From: Burkholderiales bacterium
GTDB lineage: Bacteria; Pseudomonadota; Gammaproteobacteria; Burkholderiales; Burkholderiaceae_C
Length of the DNA stretch: 64,000 nucleotides
Assembly (NCBI GenBank): GCA_019509985.1
Contig: JAEKLF010000033.1
Span: forward strand, 1-64,000
Direction: 5' to 3'
The position numbers were made by a program, and so were the translations under genes. This document shows positions 28,587-39,419 of the stretch, one piece after another. Within the stretch, counting starts at the first letter, position 1; the number at the start of each line of letters is the position of its first letter. The notes under the pieces are model-generated. The model did no database searches, was not told the DNA's origin, and saw nothing but the letters and a program-made list of their open reading frames with translations.

Positions 28587-29021
28587 ATGGCAACTGCGAA
28601 GAAGGCCGCGCCCGCGAAGAAGGCGGCACCGGCAAAGAAGGCCGCACCGGCGAAGAAGGCTGCAGCGCCCGCAAAGGCGCCTGCAAAGAAGGCGGCGGCT
28701 CCGGCCAAGAAGGCCGCTGCACCTGCGAAGAAGGCAGCTCCGGCCAAGAAGGCCGCAGCACCCGCCAAGAAGCGCACGCCCAACGCCGCCTTCATGAAGG
28801 CCCTGACCCCCAGCGCCGCACTCGCGGCCATCGTCGGCGCAGCCCCGCTGCCGCGCACCGACGTGACCAAGAAGGTCTGGGAGTACATCAAGAAGAACAA
28901 GCTGCAGGATGAGCTGCAGAAGCGCGTCATCAACGCCGACGCCAAGCTGAAGGAAATCTTCGGCAAGGCCAAGGCCGACATGTTCGAGATGACCAAGCTG
29001 ATCAACAGCCACCTGAAGTGA
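28587..29021 (+). CDS. SWIB/MDM2-domain protein with a histone H1-like repeat arm
   Basis: A 144-residue protein of two parts. Residues 1-65 are tandem units such as KKAAPAKKAA, a Lys/Ala/Pro tail like that of histone H1 and Bordetella BpH1, expected to bind DNA. Residues about 70-144 form a SWIB domain: LTPSAALAAIVG, LPRTDVTKKVWEYIKKNKLQ and DAKLKEIFGKAKADMFEM. This fusion is widespread in betaproteobacteria. The repeat tract is reiterated at DNA level (GCGAAGAAGGC-like units) and may vary in length. A terminator follows. Confidence 0.93.
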   Translation: MATAKKAAPAKKAAPAKKAAPAKKAAAPAKAPAKKAAAPAKKAAAPAKKAAPAKKAAAPAKKRTPNAAFMKALTPSAALAAIVGAAPLPRTDVTKKVWEYIKKNKLQDELQKRVINADAKLKEIFGKAKADMFEMTKLINSHLK

Positions 29022-29051
29022 TGCGGCGCCGCGCAAGCGGCCCGTGGAACC

Positions 29052-29078
29052 AAGCCCGGCACTGCCGGGCTTTTTTTT
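29052..29078 (+). terminator. Intrinsic terminator after the SWIB gene
   Basis: The stem AAGCCCGGC / GCCGGGCTT (9 bp, 3-nt loop) runs into eight T residues, 30 bp after the stop. Confidence 0.93.
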
Positions 29079-29133
29079 ATGCGCGCGCCGCAGGCATCAC
29101 ATGCCGCTTTGATCCGAGCTGATCAAGGCCGGC

Positions 29134-29523
29134 TCAGACCAGCCGCTGCAGGCCGGCTTGCAGGACCGGTACGTCGATGGGCTTGAGCCAGTAATCGTCG
29201 AAGCCGGCCGCGCGCGCGGCACGCACGACGGCGCTCGGATCGTCGGCCGACAGCGCCACCCAGCGCGTGCCCTGCAGCGCTTCGGACAGGCCGGCGTCCG
29301 CCGCGACGCGCGCGCGCAGCTCCAGCCCCGTCATGTCGGGCAGGTTCATGTCCACCAGCACGACGGCCGGCCGGCGTTCGGCCAGCGCCGCCAGCGCCTC
29401 GGTGCCGGTCTCGACCATGCGCAGCTCCCAGCCCGGCAGCAGTCGGAAAACCTCCTCCATCAGGATCAGGTGGATGCGGTCGTCTTCGACATAGAGCACC
29501 AGCGGCGCGGCGCGGTCGGGCAT
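29134..29523 (-). CDS. Single-domain response regulator (CheY-like)
   Basis: A 129-residue receiver domain with no output domain. The acidic pocket is Glu13-Asp14-Asp15 (VEDDR), the phospho-acceptor is Asp58 in VVLVDMNLPD, and the conserved Lys is in YWLKPIDV. The ATG at 29523 is chosen; the longer frame adds 43 residues with a Pro run unlike receivers. No kinase is adjacent, so it probably takes phosphate from a distant hybrid or orphan kinase. Confidence 0.88.
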   Translation of the reverse strand: MPDRAAPLVLYVEDDRIHLILMEEVFRLLPGWELRMVETGTEALAALAERRPAVVLVDMNLPDMTGLELRARVAADAGLSEALQGTRWVALSADDPSAVVRAARAAGFDDYWLKPIDVPVLQAGLQRLV

Positions 29524-29688
29524 GGGGATTTGGGGGGACGGCGGGGGGGCGGTCGGCACGATAGCAGCAATGCCCCGCCGCCCCGGCGAAGCGGCCGGCA
29601 GCAATCGTTTCCAGTCGATTGCGTGATTTATCTCACCCGCCGGACACCCCATCCTTGGGGGTCTTCAACGCGTACAAACCCTGCGCAT

Positions 29689-29734
29689 CCCTAAAACTAG
29701 GGGCATGCGCCCTGGTTCGGGCGCGTCCTTTTTT
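29689..29734 (+). promoter_or_regulatory. Palindrome and terminator-like hairpin in the leader of the PEP-CTERM gene
   Basis: CCCTA-AAAC-TAGGG (29689-29702) is a short palindrome, extended by GCAT and ATGC on its flanks. A perfect 6-bp stem GCGCCC / GGGCGC (29707-29724) follows, then GTCC and six T residues, ending 11 nt before the ATG. It could be an operator plus an attenuator. No clear Shine-Dalgarno lies between the hairpin and the start codon. Function is inferred from layout only. Confidence 0.45.
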
Positions 29735-29745
29735 CGAGTCGCCCC

Positions 29746-30579
29746 ATGTCGCTGATCGCCAGCCTCGCTCTCGCCGTTTCCGCCGGCTCCACGCTGCCCC
29801 AGTGCAGCTGGGACCGCCCGGGCGTCAACCCTTTCATGGGCGACGTGGTTGCGGCCGTCGATCACTACCAGGACATCCCGGTCGCCACGCGCGAGAAGCT
29901 GAAGGCGCGCATGAAGGCGCGCAGCTACGACGACATCGCCGTCATCGAGCGCGACGGCATCAAGGGCAAGGGCAGCTACGCCCCCGAGATCCGCGACATG
30001 CACTTCGGCCCCGGCGCCGTCTGCCGCAGCGTCACCCGCACGAAATGGACGGCGACGATGCAGGAGCGCGGCCTCGTCTACTGCGAGGACGGCCAGTGCA
30101 TCCTGGTGCCCACCGTCTGCCGCAACGTCAGCCGCATCCGCCGCCTGGACAAGCCTGCCGCCGTCGCGCCGGCCCGGGCCGGCAACGTCGCGTCGTCAGC
30201 CCGCGAGGGCGAGGACACGACGCCGCTGGAATTCGAGGCCCCCGCCGCCGGCCCGATGGCCGCCGGCGGGGCGCCGGACAGCTTCTCTCAGGGCTCTGGC
30301 GTGCCTGCGCTGTCGGGTGGCGGCTCCGGCCCGGCCCAGGGCGGCGGCCTGCTGAGCGGCGGCTCCTCCGCGGGCCCGCAGGCGGCCTCGGGCGGCAGCT
30401 TCCCGTCCCTGGTCAACCTCGGCATGCCGGCCCTGCCGCCCGGCACGGTACGCGTGGCCGAAGGCCCCATCGATCTGCCCACCGGCAACACGCCGGCTGT
30501 CCCCGAGCCCGGCAGCTGGGCCATGATCGGCGTCGGCCTGCTGGTGATCGGCTACCGCGTCGGCCGCCGCGGAAGCTGA
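29746..30579 (+). CDS. PEP-CTERM sorted protein (MHFG type)
   Basis: A 277-residue exported protein. It has an N-terminal signal-like segment (SLIASLALAVSAGS) and a C-terminal sorting signal: AVPEPGSWAMIGVGLLVIGY followed by RVGRRGS, that is the PEP motif, a membrane helix and a basic tail, recognised by exosortase and probably cleaved on export. The middle has MHFGPGAVCRSV and two further Cys pairs, the pattern of the MHFG subgroup as I recall it. Residues 165-235 are Gly/Ser/Pro-rich. It abuts convergent uvrA with no spacer. Exosortase genes are not in the window. Confidence 0.85.
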   Translation: MSLIASLALAVSAGSTLPQCSWDRPGVNPFMGDVVAAVDHYQDIPVATREKLKARMKARSYDDIAVIERDGIKGKGSYAPEIRDMHFGPGAVCRSVTRTKWTATMQERGLVYCEDGQCILVPTVCRNVSRIRRLDKPAAVAPARAGNVASSAREGEDTTPLEFEAPAAGPMAAGGAPDSFSQGSGVPALSGGGSGPAQGGGLLSGGSSAGPQAASGGSFPSLVNLGMPALPPGTVRVAEGPIDLPTGNTPAVPEPGSWAMIGVGLLVIGYRVGRRGS

Positions 30580-33486
<2,907 letters not shown>

Positions 33487-33562
33487 GGCAGTTTTCACAA
33501 TCGAACCGGCCATGATAGGCCGCCAAAATCCGGCGCGTCACACGGAGCCCGAGGGAGAGAAG

Positions 33563-35551
33563 ATGATCCGACGACTGTTTGCCGCCGCATTGCTGGCCGG
33601 CCTGGGCCTCACACAGGCGGCGCAGGCCGAGGCCCCGCCCATCCGCGACTTCTTCAAGACGCCGGCCGTCCAGGCGCCCAAGCTCAGCCCCAGCGGCCGC
33701 TACCTGGCCATCCAGACGGCGGGGGCGGGCGGACGCATCCGCCTGGCGGTCATCGACCTGCAGACCATGGCGCCGGGCAAGGTCGTTGGCGGCTTCAGCA
33801 ACGCCGACGTCGCCGAGCATGACTGGGTCAACGAAGACCGGCTGGTCTTCCAGATCAGCAGCCCGCAGGACGGCACGCAGCGCATCCTGGCGCCCGGGCT
33901 CTGGGCGGTCAACCGCGACGGCACCGGTTTCCGCCAACTCATCATCAGCGACTTCGACGCCAAGGATGGCACGACCTCGCACATCAATGACCGCCGGCTG
34001 GAAGGCAACTGGGTTTTCTACAGCACGCTGCCGGATGGCAGCGACGACATCCTGGTCATGCGCCGGCGCTGGAGTTCGGACCCAGAGGCAGTGGGCGCGC
34101 AGCTGTCAAGACTCAACAGCCGCACCGGCCAGCGTCGAGACCTGAACGAGGGCCTGCCGGATTACGTGTCGAGCTGGGTGACCGACACCCGCGGCGAGCC
34201 CCGCGCCGTGACCGCCCACCACGACGGCGGCGCCAAGGTCTACCTGCACCAGCCCGACGGCCGCTGGAAACTGTGGCAGGACCTCAAGAGCTACTACGAC
34301 CCACATCCGTCACCCTTCTGGTTCGGACCCGACGGGCAGGTCCTGGCGCTGATGAGCCACCAGGACAACACCTCCCTGTTCCGGCTGGACCCCGCCACGC
34401 TGGCGCCCGAGCCTGAGCCGCTGCTGCATCTGAAGGGCTTCGACTTCGATGGCCGGCTCATCGTCGACGCCCCAACCCAGCGTCTGCTGGGCGTGCAGTT
34501 CGAGACCGACGCGCCCGGCAGCGCCTGGTTCAACCCCACCATGAAGGCCATGCAGGCCGACATCGACGCCAAGCTGCCGTCGACGGTCAATCTCATCGAA
34601 TGCCAGCGCTGCCTGGACGCACAGCACATCATCGTCACGGCCGAATCCGATGTGCAGCCGGCGCTGTACTTCCTCTACAAGCCGGCCGACAAGAGCCTGC
34701 AACCCATCGCCGCGCTGCGACCCGAGATCAAGCCGGCCGAGATGGGCCAGCGCGACTTCCACCGCATCGCCGCCCGCGACAAGTTGGACTTGCCGGTGCT
34801 CGTCACCCAGCCCGCGGCCCCCGCCAAGGGACCGCGGCCAGCGGTCGTGCTGGTCCATGGCGGCCCCTGGGTGCGCGGCACGCACTGGACCTGGGAGCCC
34901 ATGGCGCAATTCCTGTCCACCCGCGGCTACGTTGTGCTGGAGCCCGAGTTCCGCGGCAGCACCGGCTACGGCTGGAAGCACTTCCGCGCCGGCTGGGGCG
35001 AGTGGGGCCTGAGCATGCAGGACGACCTCGCCGACACGGTGACCTGGGCCGTCAAGCAAGGCCTGGTGGACCCGCAGTGCGTTTGCATCGCCGGCGCGAG
35101 CTATGGCGGTTATGCCGCGCTGATGGGCGCGATCCGGCAGAGCGACATCTTCAAATGTGCCATCGACTGGGCCGGCGTGTCCGATCTGGACCTGCTGTTC
35201 TCTCTCCACTGGAGCGATGCCTCGCAGGAATCCAGGAACTTTGGCCTCAAGCAGTTGGTTGGCGACTCGAAGACCGATGCCGAGCGCTTCAAGGCGACGT
35301 CGCCGCTGCGCCGCGCCGCCGAGATCAAGCTGCCCATGCTGATCGCGCACGGCGGCGACGACCAGCGCGTGCCGGTACAGCACGCGACCGAACTCAAGGG
35401 TGCGATGCGCTCCGACCAGGTGCTGGAATGGGTCGTCTACCCCGACGAAGGCCACGGCTGGCGCGAACTCAAGACCAGCGAGGACTTCTGGGGCCGCGTC
35501 GAGCGCTTCCTGGCCCGAAACATTGGCACCGGCGCTGCCAGCAAACCCTGA
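33563..35551 (+). CDS. S9-family (prolyl oligopeptidase-type) peptidase, exported
   Basis: A 662-residue serine peptidase. The signal peptide is 1-22 (LTQAAQA). Residues about 30-390 form a beta-propeller-like region and about 410-662 the alpha/beta-hydrolase domain, with [14 protein letters not shown], the nucleophile Ser513 in GASYGGYAA, and His631 in DEGHGW. The pair CQRCLDAQ in the propeller suggests a disulfide. An almost co-linear paralogue follows after 9 bp. Substrates are likely short peptides in the periplasm; dipeptidyl/acylaminoacyl-type activity is typical. Confidence 0.92.
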   Translation: MIRRLFAAALLAGLGLTQAAQAEAPPIRDFFKTPAVQAPKLSPSGRYLAIQTAGAGGRIRLAVIDLQTMAPGKVVGGFSNADVAEHDWVNEDRLVFQISSPQDGTQRILAPGLWAVNRDGTGFRQLIISDFDAKDGTTSHINDRRLEGNWVFYSTLPDGSDDILVMRRRWSSDPEAVGAQLSRLNSRTGQRRDLNEGLPDYVSSWVTDTRGEPRAVTAHHDGGAKVYLHQPDGRWKLWQDLKSYYDPHPSPFWFGPDGQVLALMSHQDNTSLFRLDPATLAPEPEPLLHLKGFDFDGRLIVDAPTQRLLGVQFETDAPGSAWFNPTMKAMQADIDAKLPSTVNLIECQRCLDAQHIIVTAESDVQPALYFLYKPADKSLQPIAALRPEIKPAEMGQRDFHRIAARDKLDLPVLVTQPAAPAKGPRPAVVLVHGGPWVRGTHWTWEPMAQFLSTRGYVVLEPEFRGSTGYGWKHFRAGWGEWGLSMQDDLADTVTWAVKQGLVDPQCVCIAGASYGGYAALMGAIRQSDIFKCAIDWAGVSDLDLLFSLHWSDASQESRNFGLKQLVGDSKTDAERFKATSPLRRAAEIKLPMLIAHGGDDQRVPVQHATELKGAMRSDQVLEWVVYPDEGHGWRELKTSEDFWGRVERFLARNIGTGAASKP

Positions 35552-35560
35552 TCCCTGTCG

Positions 35561-37537
35561 ATGCACCACTTCGCCAAGACCCTCGCCCTCCTCACGTTCG
35601 CGGCCAGTAGCGCCGGTCCCGCCGCCCAGGCCGCCCAAGTCCCGCCACCCAGCATCGAGGACTTCCAGCGCCCGCCCGCCTTCACGAACGCAGTGCTGTC
35701 GCCCGACGGCCGCCATGTCGCCGCCATCGTCAACCCGGACGGCAAGACGACCAGCCTGGCCGTCGTCGCCACCGACAAGCCGGGCGAGGCGCTGCCGCTC
35801 AAGGCCTTCGGCCAGGCCGACATCCGTGCGATCTACTGGCTGGACAACGAGCGCCTGGCCTTCACGGTGCGCCCGCGCGTCGACGGCGAGGGCTGGCGCG
35901 TCGGCGCAGGCCTGTGGACGCTGAACCGCGACGGCAGCGGCCTCAAGCAATGGGTCAACCCGCAGGGCCGCGGCAGCCAGGGCAGTACGCCCCAGGCCAC
36001 GCGGTTGCTGGACGCGAACTGGAGCCTGTTCCAGGCCCCTGCGCCGGAACGCCCGGGCGAGCTGGTGCTGCGCCACTACGTCGGTGACCTGCGCGGCCGG
36101 GTCACCCATGTCGAGCTGGCCAGCCTGGACGTCGCCACCGGCCAGCGGCATGCACTGACCGAGGGCGCGCCGGAGCACATCTCATCCTGGGTGCTGGACG
36201 CCGCCGGCCAGCCGGTCTTCGCCATCGGCAGCAACGGCCGCGCCGGCACCCGCATCCTGTGGCGCGATGGAGATGCGGGCTGGAAGACCTGGCACGAGGT
36301 CGTCGACGGCGAGCCCAACCGCCGGCCGCTGGCCATTGATCGCGCCGGGCGGCTCTATCTGCTCGTCAACGAACATGGCCGATGGGCGCTGCACCGCTCG
36401 GACAGCCTCGCGCCCGATGCGCCGAGCATGCGCCTCATCGGCTCCGGCACACACAGCCTGCACCCGCGCCTGCTGCGCGATGCCGACAGCGACGAGCTGG
36501 TCGGCGCCCATTTCGAGGCCGAGGTGCCGCAGACCGCCTGGTTCGCGCCGGCCCTGGCCGAGGCGCAAGCCGAGGTCGACCGCCAGCTGCCCGGCGCGGC
36601 CAACCTGCTCGAATGCCAGCGCTGCCTGACCGTACCGACGCTGCTGGTGCGCTCCCTCAGCGACCGGCTGCCGACGCGCTACTTCCTGTTCAACCGCGAG
36701 ACCCGCCAGCTCACCGCGCTGGCCGCCTCCCGACCCTGGCTGCCCGAGGGCCGGCCGCGCCAGACGGCCAGCATCGCCGCGCGCGACGGCCTGCGCCTGC
36801 CGCTGGTCATCACCCACCCTGGCACCGCCGGGCCGGCGCCGACCGTCGTTCTGGTGCACGGCGGCCCCTGGCTGCGCGGCAACCACTGGGCCTGGGACGC
36901 CGAGCCGCAGTTCTATGCCTCGCGCGGCTACCTCGTGCTGGAGGTGGACTTCCGCGGCAGTGCCGGCTACGGCAACCGCCACCTGCATGCCGGCGACAAG
37001 CAGTGGGGCCTGAAGATGCAGGACGACCTGGACGACGCGCTGGCCTGGGCCGTCAAGCAAGGCCTGGCCGACCCGCAGCGGGTCTGCATGGTCGGCGCGA
37101 GCTACGGCGGCTATGCGGCGTTGATGGGCCTGGCACGCGGCGGCCTGAGCTGTGCCGTCGCGTCGCTGGCGCCCACCGACCTCGCCAAGCTGACGTCACG
37201 CCACTGGTCCGACGCCAGCGACGAGGTGCTGAACTTCAGCCTGCCCAAGTACCTGGGCGACCCCGTGGCCGACGCGGCGCTGCTGGACGCCAGCTCGCCC
37301 ATCCATCTCGTCGACAAGCTGCAGGGCCCGCTGCTGCTGGCCTATGGCGAGCGCGACGAGCGCGTGCCATTGGCTCATGGCACGCAGCTGCGCGACGCAC
37401 TGACCGCCGCTGGCCGACCGCCCGAGTGGGTGGCCTACCCGGGCGAGGGCCATGGCTTCTACAGCTGGGAGCACCAGCAGGACCACTGGCGGCGCATCGA
37501 GGCCTTCCTGGCCAGGCATCTGGCGGCGAAGAACTGA
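35561..37537 (+). CDS. S9-family peptidase, tandem paralogue
   Basis: A 658-residue exported serine peptidase closely related to its upstream neighbour. The signal peptide is about 1-25 (AQAAQVPPP). The propeller part keeps the CQRCLTVP Cys pair; the catalytic domain has [14 protein letters not shown], Ser514 in [12 protein letters not shown], and His in GEGHGFYSW. The two genes share domain order and many blocks, so they arose by duplication and then diverged in the substrate-gating propeller. A small repeat protein gene follows after 147 bp on the same strand. Confidence 0.92.
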   Translation: MHHFAKTLALLTFAASSAGPAAQAAQVPPPSIEDFQRPPAFTNAVLSPDGRHVAAIVNPDGKTTSLAVVATDKPGEALPLKAFGQADIRAIYWLDNERLAFTVRPRVDGEGWRVGAGLWTLNRDGSGLKQWVNPQGRGSQGSTPQATRLLDANWSLFQAPAPERPGELVLRHYVGDLRGRVTHVELASLDVATGQRHALTEGAPEHISSWVLDAAGQPVFAIGSNGRAGTRILWRDGDAGWKTWHEVVDGEPNRRPLAIDRAGRLYLLVNEHGRWALHRSDSLAPDAPSMRLIGSGTHSLHPRLLRDADSDELVGAHFEAEVPQTAWFAPALAEAQAEVDRQLPGAANLLECQRCLTVPTLLVRSLSDRLPTRYFLFNRETRQLTALAASRPWLPEGRPRQTASIAARDGLRLPLVITHPGTAGPAPTVVLVHGGPWLRGNHWAWDAEPQFYASRGYLVLEVDFRGSAGYGNRHLHAGDKQWGLKMQDDLDDALAWAVKQGLADPQRVCMVGASYGGYAALMGLARGGLSCAVASLAPTDLAKLTSRHWSDASDEVLNFSLPKYLGDPVADAALLDASSPIHLVDKLQGPLLLAYGERDERVPLAHGTQLRDALTAAGRPPEWVAYPGEGHGFYSWEHQQDHWRRIEAFLARHLAAKN

Positions 37538-37684
37538 GGAAGTGCCACCGTTTGTCGCGGCCGCATGCAGCTCGCGGCCCGCGTCCGGCGATTCATCGCA
37601 GTGCCGTGGCGGCGCGCGGGCTTGATGCCGAAACTCCTTCCATCGACACAGCAATCCCGCTGTGAAACCCCCGAAGGAAGCATC

Positions 37685-37930
37685 ATGAAGACCACCGTCC
37701 TGATCCAAGCCGCCGCCGTCGCCGCGTTCGCATTCACCGCCTTCGCCGCCAGCGCAGCACCCCAAGAAGTCGTCAAGCTGCAACGCGTCGTCATCACCGG
37801 CAAGGCCACGCCGCAAGTCGCCGCCCAGATCGCGCAACTGCCGCGCGTCGTCGTCACCGGTTACGCCGTCCGCGACGTCGCCCAGGTCGAGCAACTGCCC
37901 CGTGTGACCATCACCGCCCGCCGCGCCTGA
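37685..37930 (+). CDS. Small exported protein with three TonB-box-like repeats
   Basis: An 81-residue protein I cannot assign to a named family. Residues 1-24 are a signal peptide (AFAASAAPQ). The mature part of about 57 residues is three repeats with Arg34, Arg54 and Arg73 in register (periods 20 and 19): LQRVVITGKA, LPRVVVTGYA and LPRVTITARRA. The units resemble TonB-box segments (VVVTG, VTITARR) of TonB-dependent receptors, but no plug or barrel follows. A second gene with the same motif lies at 46070. Start 37685 follows GAAGGA. It is not a pseudogene by eye: length and repeat register are intact. Confidence 0.7.
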   Translation: MKTTVLIQAAAVAAFAFTAFAASAAPQEVVKLQRVVITGKATPQVAAQIAQLPRVVVTGYAVRDVAQVEQLPRVTITARRA

Positions 37931-37968
37931 GCCTCGGCATGGCGATGCAGATCACGATTCCCCGTCGA

Positions 37969-38021
37969 GCCGAGTCGCCGGCGCAGCAGGCCGCCGGCCG
38001 GTGCTGCGCCGACGAGTCGGC
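37969..38021. repeat. Strong 20-bp hairpin between genes
   Basis: Arms 37969-37988 and 38002-38021 pair over 20 bp with two mismatches; the inner ten bases CGGCGCAGCA / TGCTGCGCCG are perfect. No T-run follows, so it is either a factor-independent terminator without U-tract, an mRNA end stabiliser, or a single REP-like element. It occupies most of the gap between the small repeat protein and the cyclase-like gene. Confidence 0.6.
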
Positions 38022-38083
38022 TTGGCACAACGCGTTGACACAGGTCTGAAAGACAATCCGGGCTTCTTCATCGGAGCCCGCTT

Positions 38084-39334
38084 GTGAAAGAAGAGCTGCG
38101 CAAACGCCGGTCCTGGCTGGACGGTTTCATGGCCTACCCGGCCCCGGCAGGGCTGAGCGAAACCCAGCTGCGCGACAACATCATCCTGCTGGACCAGGCG
38201 CTGTACGCGCTGTGGAACCTGGGTGACAACCTCATCTACGCCTGGACGCCGGAGCCGCGCGGCCTGCGTGTGCTCGTCGCACCGCACCCGATGCTGACCG
38301 AATTCGCCCTGGGCGACGGCAGCATGCCGCCCGACGAACTGACGCGGCGCGCACGGCTGCTGGACAAGCTGCTGTCCAACCAGGAGCACCTGGACAGCCA
38401 TGCCTTCGACGCCGTTGCCGCCGCGCTGGGCATCGCGCCCAAGTTCATCGACCTGCCCTTCGCGCCCGAACGGGGCCTGGGCCTGCCGCTGATTGCAGCC
38501 ATCGCGGCGCGCTACGGCATCCGCCTCGTCGAGGACCGCGCCGTCATCCTGTTCGACGCCGTCGGCTTCTCGCTGCTCACACCCTTGCAGCAGGTCGTGC
38601 AGCTCAACAGCCTGTCCTGCTCGGTCAACGCGGCCTACGCCAAGCTGCTGGACCGCGAGATCAACATCAACTTCGCGCGCACGACGACGGGCGACGGCTT
38701 CTACATCTGGAACCGCATGCGCGGCGTCGAGGCCAATATCGAGCTGTACCAGCTGATGCAGTTCATCCTGGCCGACAACGCGCTGGCCCACGAGCGCGCC
38801 ACCCGCCCCGAGGCCGTGCCCAAGCTGCGCGCCTGCTTTCACGTCGGCTCACACTACGAGTTCTACCAGTCCGAGGGCCTGAACCCGACCTCGTTCAGCT
38901 ACTTGGTCGGCCAGGTCACCATCGAGCTCGCGCGCATGATCGAGCGTGCCGAGCCGGGCCAGATCCTGGTGGGCAAGTTCAACACGCTGATGCATGACGA
39001 GGCCAGCGGCGAGGACGTGCGCATCGACAGCCTGGACTTCGTCGAGCGCACGCGGGCGCCCCTGCGCAGCCTGAATGGCCTCAAGCTCGCCGGCTCCGAG
39101 GTCGACGAGATCGCCTGCTACCTGACCGGTCGCCGTGATTCGACGGGCCTGTGGGGCATCAGCGAGTACCACATGGCCGACAAGCATGGCCTGATCCACC
39201 GCGTCTACAACGCCAAGATCAACATCCACCGCCGCAATGGCGAGCCCATCTACCTCGGCCTGCGCGAGGAAGACCTGCCCCCCGATGCACCGCGCACCAC
39301 CGCAGAGACCGATTCCACGCCCTTGCAAGCTTGA
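38084..39334 (+). CDS. Class III nucleotidyl cyclase-like protein
   Basis: A 416-residue cytosolic protein. Residues 1-145 match nothing I know. Residues about 150-310 follow the class III cyclase fold: VILFDAVGFSLL with Asp158 (first metal Asp), TTGDGFYIWNRM with Asp204 (second), FHVGSHYEF, and VTIELARMIERAEPGQILVG. The Asn of the usual VNxAAR motif is Thr here, so activity or product is uncertain. GTG at 38084 is the start. It lies 85 bp before a second cyclase-domain gene on the same strand, so both may serve one pathway. Confidence 0.72.
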   Translation: MKEELRKRRSWLDGFMAYPAPAGLSETQLRDNIILLDQALYALWNLGDNLIYAWTPEPRGLRVLVAPHPMLTEFALGDGSMPPDELTRRARLLDKLLSNQEHLDSHAFDAVAAALGIAPKFIDLPFAPERGLGLPLIAAIAARYGIRLVEDRAVILFDAVGFSLLTPLQQVVQLNSLSCSVNAAYAKLLDREININFARTTTGDGFYIWNRMRGVEANIELYQLMQFILADNALAHERATRPEAVPKLRACFHVGSHYEFYQSEGLNPTSFSYLVGQVTIELARMIERAEPGQILVGKFNTLMHDEASGEDVRIDSLDFVERTRAPLRSLNGLKLAGSEVDEIACYLTGRRDSTGLWGISEYHMADKHGLIHRVYNAKINIHRRNGEPIYLGLREEDLPPDAPRTTAETDSTPLQA

Positions 39335-39419
39335 AGAAGGGCTGAGGGCAAGGAGGCCCTAGAGCAGGGCCTCCAAAACGGCCTGTTTCAGCGGGCACAC
39401 TGGGAACGTAACGGCTAGG

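Noticed and set aside
28587..28785. The repeated Lys/Ala/Pro tract as a CRISPR-like or satellite repeat.
   Set aside because: The repeat is in frame within a SWIB protein gene and codes a histone H1-like arm; units are short and not spaced by unique spacers.
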